From Roseitranquillus sp963709765 (lineage in GTDB: Bacteria; Pseudomonadota; Alphaproteobacteria; Rhodobacterales; Rhodobacteraceae): 64,000 bases of DNA. The position numbers were made by a program, and so were the translations under genes. Shown here one piece after another: positions 63,471 to 64,000 of the stretch; position 1 is the first letter of the stretch, and each line of letters starts with the position of its first letter. Location of the stretch: positions 62,001 through 126,000 of the forward strand of contig CAVPXL010000015.1 of assembly GCA_963709765.1 (NCBI GenBank), in the 5' to 3' direction. The notes under the pieces are model-generated. The model saw only the letters and a list, made by a program, of their open reading frames with translations. It ran no database searches and had not been told where the DNA came from.

Positions 63471-64000
63471 TCAGTCCATCGCCTTGAAATGGAACTCGCC
63501 GCCTTCCTTGAGCCCAGAGGGCCAGCGGGCGGTGACGGTCTTGGTTCGGGTGTAGAATCGGAAGGCATCCGGTCCGTGCTGGTTCAGATCGCCAAAGCCC
63601 GATTTCTTCCAGCCGCCAAATGTGTGGTAGGCCAGCGGCACAGGGATCGGAACGTTCACGCCGATCATGCCCACGTTGATCCGGCTCGCGAAATCCCGTG
63701 CCGTGTCGCCGTCTCGGGTGAAGATCGCGGTTCCGTTGCCGTATTGGTTGGTCATCACCAGATCCAGCGCCTCGTCGTAGCTGCCGGTGCGGACCTGGCT
63801 GAGCACGGGGCCGAAGATCTCTTCCTTGTAGATGTCCATCTCCGGCGTGACCCGGTCGAACAGATGCGGCCCGACGAAGAAGCCATCTTCATAACCCTGA
63901 AGCGAGAAGTTGCGTCCGTCGACGACCAGTTCCGCGCCCTGATCGATGCCCGATTGAACGAGGCCGAGCACGCGCTCCTTCGCCTGTCCTGTCACCAGCG
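63471..64000 (-). CDS. mmsA: Methylmalonate-semialdehyde dehydrogenase MmsA (C-terminal part)
   Basis: About 176 C-terminal residues are seen; the gene runs past the right edge. The stretch EEIFGPVLSQVRTGSYDEAL and the PIPVPLAYHTFGGWKKSGFGD loop are typical of CoA-acylating methylmalonate semialdehyde dehydrogenase. It converts methylmalonate semialdehyde to propionyl-CoA and completes the valine route with the mmsB operon about 4 kb to the left. Confidence 0.9.
   Translation of the reverse strand, partial: LVTGQAKERVLGLVQSGIDQGAELVVDGRNFSLQGYEDGFFVGPHLFDRVTPEMDIYKEEIFGPVLSQVRTGSYDEALDLVMTNQYGNGTAIFTRDGDTARDFASRINVGMIGVNVPIPVPLAYHTFGGWKKSGFGDLNQHGPDAFRFYTRTKTVTARWPSGLKEGGEFHFKAMD

Overview
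The window is high-GC DNA with long, tightly packed operons and looks like a marine alphaproteobacterium of the Rhodobacteraceae (Roseobacter type). The supporting signs are three TRAP transporter systems, a form II cox operon in S-L-M order, an alphaproteobacterial SOS box (GTTC-N7-GTTC) before uvrA, a cysG-DUF2849-cysI-cysH-DUF934-fpr operon, a Rhodobacter-type ferredoxin-NADP reductase and a VPLPA-type C-terminal sorting signal. I saw no tRNA, rRNA, insertion sequence, phage gene or CRISPR array. The taxon is an inference from gene content.

Layout. (1) 1-8477: a 2,3-dihydroxypropane-1-sulfonate (DHPS)/sulfolactate operon with a TRAP permease, HpsN-like dehydrogenase, two more dehydrogenases (SDR and Zn-ADH), SuyA and SuyB sulfolactate sulfo-lyase, a ComC-family dehydrogenase, a YeiH-family sulfite/sulfate exporter and a universal stress protein. 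(2) 8539-11280: a taurine-type ABC importer (tauABC). (3) 11584-15091: idi, tspO, glycerate kinase and a renalase-like flavoprotein. (4) 15150-22843: selenium genes (mnmH and an NDH-selD fusion) around an AttEFGH-like ABC system whose permease gene is frameshifted. (5) 22937-24898: a glutaredoxin-MauE fusion, queF and a queuosine-precursor transporter. (6) 24942-32642: a divergent cluster that I read as a candidate sulfoquinovose (SQ) sulfolysis locus. One arm carries an SsuD-family monooxygenase, a YdhF-like aldo-keto reductase, a flavin reductase and a TRAP importer. The other arm carries a GntR/UTRA regulator and a Gfo/Idh/MocA protein that may be an NAD-dependent sulfoquinovosidase. (7) 32750-36666: a Rieske oxygenase, a small protein and a DMGDH-type flavoprotein, probably N-demethylation. 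(8) 36982-46683: uvrA, xdhC, a molybdopterin-binding protein and coxSLM, with coxL frameshifted. (9) 46713-53503: a DUF938 methyltransferase, infC with an AUC start, the sulfate/sulfite assimilation operon and a divergent Lrp/AsnC regulator. (10) 53583-64000: a P450 next to a TAXI-TRAP system, then valine catabolism genes (mmsB, HIBYL-CoA hydrolase, acyl-CoA dehydrogenase and the partial mmsA at the edge), a VPLPA-tagged secreted protein (frameshifted) and a YbdK-type ligase.

How they fit. Three separate organosulfonate modules (DHPS/sulfolactate, taurine-type uptake, candidate SQ) lie within the first 33 kb, and all would release or handle sulfite. A sulfite exporter sits in module 1 and an assimilatory siroheme sulfite reductase with an Fe-S type CysH lies at 49-52 kb. 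No sulfite dehydrogenase, taurine-degrading enzyme or classical GH31 sulfoquinovosidase is in the window.

Quality. Three otherwise intact genes (ABC permease, coxL, VPLPA protein) each carry one single-base frameshift that is repaired by adding or removing one base. This suggests either assembly indels or very recent gene decay.
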